NCBI RefSeq assembly: GCF_016802725.1
Contig: NC_052668.1
Coordinates: forward strand, 23,492,501 to 23,556,500
Direction: 5' to 3'
DNA length: 64,000 nt
Source of the DNA: Solenopsis invicta
Taxonomy: Eukaryota > Arthropoda > Insecta > Hymenoptera > Formicidae
Part shown: one piece after another, positions 60,435 through 64,000 of the stretch
Numbering within the stretch: the first letter of the stretch is position 1
How the letters are laid out: every line of letters starts with the position of its first letter
Program-made: the position numbers and the translations under genes
Notes under the pieces: generated by a model
What the model was told of the DNA's origin: nothing
What the model saw: only the letters and a program-made list of their open reading frames with translations
The model's database searches: none

Positions 60435-61829
60435 ATCCTAATGCAATTTTTGTTACGAGTGCTCCATCCCAGTTGAGAAAGATTTTCCGCACGTGTCCTT
60501 TTTCGAGATTGGTGCAGAAGTCCTGTATCAAAAAACACGCGACAACTTGTTTTTACGTTTAATTCCGAGAGCAATAGGGAGAAACAAAATTATACAGGGA
60601 TAATATAAATATAGACAAGATAATTCCATGTAATCCATTGTTTCCAATGAACGGTGGCAGAATTCGTTATGCAACGAAAGAGCACACAATCGTTCCGGCT
60701 GGCTGGTTTCGAGCGGAGAGAGAAAAGGAATGTGATGTAAATGAAGTCACGTTCGGCCTATCTTGCCTGCGTATGCGTCCTGGAGCTTTCCCAGGTATGC
60801 CATAACGAGTTAAACGACGTTTCTCGTTCGCGTCGGAGCGAGGAGGAGAAGCGCACGCGATCAGAGCCAGGCTTTTGCGAGATAACCGACGTGGGCGATG
60901 GTGCCCCGGGTGGAAGCGTGACTTTTTTCCCCGAGGCTAGAAAAAGTCGCCTTTTTTTTATCATTTCCCTGCCCCTTTCCCTCTCTTCTCGGATGCGGGC
61001 CTTCTCGTGGCGCTCTCGAGTCGTTATCTAGTTTTGTTACACTTCCGGCGGGGCCTTTCGTGCCTCGCATGAGTGCCTACGAAAAGGAAATTCGTTCGGT
61101 CACGAAGTTCGAGAATTTCTCTTTGTGCCAGGAAACGATATCCTTTCTGTCTTTCTTTCTTTTTCTCCTCCCCTTTCCTTTTTCCGGTGCCACACGAAAG
61201 TCGGCTGCGCGTATCAGCAATGGGATTTGCAATTTAACTTCAGTCGCGTTTTCTCGCAATTTCACCTTTTCCTTTCGGTTTAGCTTACGTGTAATAATAC
61301 TTATTACAAAACTGTTATTTACCCCGTATGGATTTGACATACAAAAATCGTATAGGAAAAATGTAGAAACGTTTACATGCACGAAGAGAGAAAAGTTTTG
61401 CAACATAGAGTTGCTGCGCTCGCGTCAAAACCGTTATTGTTCAAATTTCGTTCCCGAAGCACCCTGACCCAGTTCGTTCTCCAGGCCGTGAAGCGAACAC
61501 CGCGGTTCGCATCGGTACGCAATAATAGTCCGCAGCCACGCAGGGCTAATTGCAGAAGCGCGATCGCGATGAAGAAGTTGGCGCTCGGCCGGAGGATGGC
61601 GAAGCGGGACCGGCGCGAAGCGGACCGGAAGGCCTCGAAAAAAGTAGACCGTTAGGCCGAAACCCCTCGAGAAACGTTCTACCCTCTTTACTCTCTCCCC
61701 CTTTGCGCTCTTGTTTAGCCGCGTGACTGTACAACGGTCACGTTTATAAAGTCGTCAGCTGTGTTGCGATTGTTTCGTACGGCTGCGCGCGGCGAGACCG
61801 CTTTTTCCACGTTTTATTTGCGCCGACAC
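60435..61829 (+). other. Bicdr intron, middle part
   Basis: Moderately CpG-rich patches near 60,740-61,080 and 61,480-61,700 alternate with AT-rich DNA. Only short chance frames are present and no feature can be supported. Confidence 0.4.
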
Positions 61830-62910
61830 AATGGAGGAGAATTGTTATACTTATCTTGCTTTGCGTCTCCTTTTTCTTTAAAGTAGGATTAGAAAGGCGG
61901 AATAAATTGCGTCGCTTTGTTAATATTAACAAAACGGAAGGTCAATACAGGTAAAGTCGCTCCTCTTCCCACCCTAAGCTCCAAATATAACATTTTTATC
62001 AAATTTTATGTTTAAGAGTTACGAGAAAAAAAATGAAATGCCGGAGGAAAGTGTAATACGTAACAGAGGAGAATTGATGTACTCGTCTTAATTGTGCTTT
62101 GCTCTCTTTTTAAAGTAAGATTAAAAAGGAGTCACTCATCATTAACGAAACCAGAGATTGACTCGAAAAAAGTTATCCTTTTCTCATTTAATCTCCAAAT
62201 ACAAGTTAACATTTTTGTAAAATTTTATACAGTTTTTAAAAAATAAAAATTTTAATAAAATTTTATATAAAAATGTAATAAAATAATATTTTATAAAATA
62301 ACTAATGGAATATAAAATTTTATAAAAATTTAGATATGAGACAAAAGAGAATGTCGGAAGAAATAAAAAATAAGAGAGGATAGTCGATATACTTGACTGC
62401 AATACTAGGTGCAATAATCGATATTCTTATCTTGTTTTGCTCCCTTTTTACATTAAACTGGATTAGAAAGGCGGAATAATAAGTGCTTTGTCTTGCTCTT
62501 TTTAATATTAACAAAACGAAAAGTCAATTTGAGAAAAAGGCGCTTTGCTCCATTCTCATTCTAATCTCCAAATATAAAGTAAAAAACATTTTTATAAAAT
62601 TTTACATTTGGAAGTTATGAAAAAAAAATAAATTGCATCGAAAAAGGTGCATAATAAAAAAGAATCTCGATACTTTTTTTTTCTTTTACATTCGTAGTAA
62701 ATAGGATTAGAAAGTTAGAATAAATCGTGTGACTCTTCGTTGGTATCAACAAAGAGGCCTCCTCGGAAAAAGTCGCTTTGTTACTCTTTTTCACTCTAAT
62801 CTTTAAAAATGTGAGATAAATAATATTCCTATAAAATTTTACATTTGCAAGCTACGAGAAGAGAGAAAGAAAAATAAAATGTTTGTAGGAAAGTGCAATA
62901 AAGAGACTAG
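61830..62910. repeat. Diverged tandem array of about four units of roughly 235 bases
   Basis: Each unit contains, in order, a TCTTGCTTTGC-like word, AGGATTAGAAAGGCGGAATAA, a TTAATATTAACAAAACG-like word, a GTCGCT/GCGCT word, CTAATCTCCAAATATAA and ATTTTTATAAAATTTTA. It then closes with a GAAAGTGTAATA / GAAAGTGCAATA word. The GGATTAGAAAGG anchor (or its decayed form) occurs near 61,886, 62,117, 62,459 and 62,704. The third interval is about 100 bases longer because of an AT-rich expansion (62,220-62,330). The array lies in the Bicdr first intron. Confidence 0.75.
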
Positions 62911-64000
62911 TTTCAACGCGATGTGTTTGCGAGTTAATGGAAGATTCTTGTAATTCAGTCGCCGCAGGGGGTGATTTTTTCCCCCGCGAGTTTCACATCC
63001 AATTGATGGTCATTCCGGCTGCAGGTGCAGCCACATCAGGATATCGCAACCGTTTCTAATGTGCTGGTGCTTCTAATGGCTACTCGCGCATTTAACATTC
63101 CCTCCCCCCCGCGGCATGTACGATCAAAGGAATTATCTCAATGCCGGTAATTGTCGCTTGATTGTTCCCTGAATCGTAGAAAGCTGAAATCCCGAGATCG
63201 AGATACGATCCGCGTTCTCGGCGATCGATCTATCGCGCGGAGATAAGTCCGCAGCTTCCTGTTTCCCCTCGCGTTTTTAAAATAAGATAAGATCAACCCG
63301 TTAAACAATTCGAGCAACCGTTGTTTAATGCAAATGGCAATCAGGGAAATAGACACGTAAACGCGATTGCCCAGCCTGTAATCAGAAGGTTAACACTTGG
63401 GTACCGTTAAGCGGCGATTAAAGTGATTGTTATTAAAGTGATTGTTATCCCTCTCCCTCGCCCTCCCTTCTCAGGCTCGTGTTTCCTCGCCGATGCGGAA
63501 CACCATAACGCCGACATTGGCGGACTTTGTTTCCGTTGTTCGCTGTACTGTTAAATCTTCGCCGATCCGAGCCCACGCGATCGTTACCGCCTCCTCCGTC
63601 CGCCGCACCGCGTCGGGACGAAACACGAAAAGGGCGGGATGTCGTGGACTCCACGACGTGGAGCGATCGCGCGGGTGGAGAGCCATCGGCGTCGCGACGC
63701 CGGAAACGCACCTCGCGATCGCGCGAGGCGCGAGAAACGAACGCAGATCAGCCGATTAGAAAGCCGCGAGCGATACTCTCATTGTTCGCCTAATTGCGTC
63801 TCTTCGCGAGAGGAGAGAATAACGGTGTTCGCGGTCGCGCGTGCACGCGTGCACCCACAATAGCCGGTTGCGTCGCTGCGCCGTTGCCGCTGCGCCGTTG
63901 CGTCTCACGACCGTCTCGTCGCGTGTCTTTCAATTACAGATGGCAAGAAGGCAGTCTCGCGCCGAGAGGGACATAGCGGTTGTCGCGATGCGGTTCGTTT
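62911..64000 (+). other. Bicdr intron, right part, to the window edge
   Basis: A CpG-rich patch runs from about 63,440 to the end, with overlapping frames on both strands that look composition-driven. No exon with a coiled-coil product could be found, so the second Bicdr exon must lie beyond 64,000. Confidence 0.4.

Noticed and set aside
1..64000. CRISPR arrays, prokaryotic operons, viral or toxin genes
   Set aside because: No regularly spaced direct repeats with unique spacers, no polycistronic layout, and no recognisable viral or toxin proteins were seen; the window is an ordinary insect chromosome segment.

Overview
This window is eukaryotic, almost certainly from an insect and most likely a hymenopteran (perhaps an ant). 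It holds spliced genes with short GT/AG introns, AT-rich spacers full of small inverted-repeat transposons, and abrupt CpG-rich patches of the kind typical of hymenopteran genomes. The order-level assignment is inference from base composition and gene content; no alignment was run. There are no bacterial-type operons, CRISPR arrays, rRNA genes or convincing tRNA genes.

Layout. Positions 1-10,950 are gene-poor: a possible decayed coding fragment at the left edge, several MITE-like elements, and CpG-rich patches with only chance reading frames. Positions 11,384-19,086 (+) encode a PCM1 (pericentriolar material 1) homologue in 17 exons. Positions 21,104-23,297 (+) encode mitochondrial asparaginyl-tRNA synthetase (NARS2) in 4 exons. 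Positions 24,655-34,267 (-) encode Pcf11, the pre-mRNA cleavage/termination factor, in 15 coding exons. A 2.5 kb upstream region separates it from the divergent, intronless Slh/Sly1 (SCFD1) gene at 36,770-38,662 (+). Next comes a tail-to-tail pair of axonemal coiled-coil genes: a CCDC42/CFAP73-family gene (39,105-41,531, +) and a CCDC63/ODAD1-family outer-arm docking gene (41,905-45,984, -). Positions 46,000-53,268 are a gene-poor, partly CpG-rich spacer with possible non-coding first exons. At 53,269-53,511 (+) lies the first coding exon of a BICD-related dynein adaptor (Bicdr). The rest of the window appears to be its first intron, and the gene runs off the right edge.

All multi-exon models were assembled by hand from splice signals and reading-frame continuity; the six complete models each close to a multiple of three with one stop. 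Four of the seven genes relate to centrosomes, axonemes or dynein (PCM1, CFAP73-like, CCDC63-like, Bicdr). The others are housekeeping genes (NARS2, Pcf11, Sly1).

I found no new multi-gene system. The most interesting items are the conserved-looking axonemal gene pair, polyadenylation signals that overlap stop codons in two genes, repeated short linear motifs in Pcf11, the intronless Slh gene, several unclassified inverted-repeat element families (two copies of one family in introns), and a diverged tandem array in the Bicdr intron.
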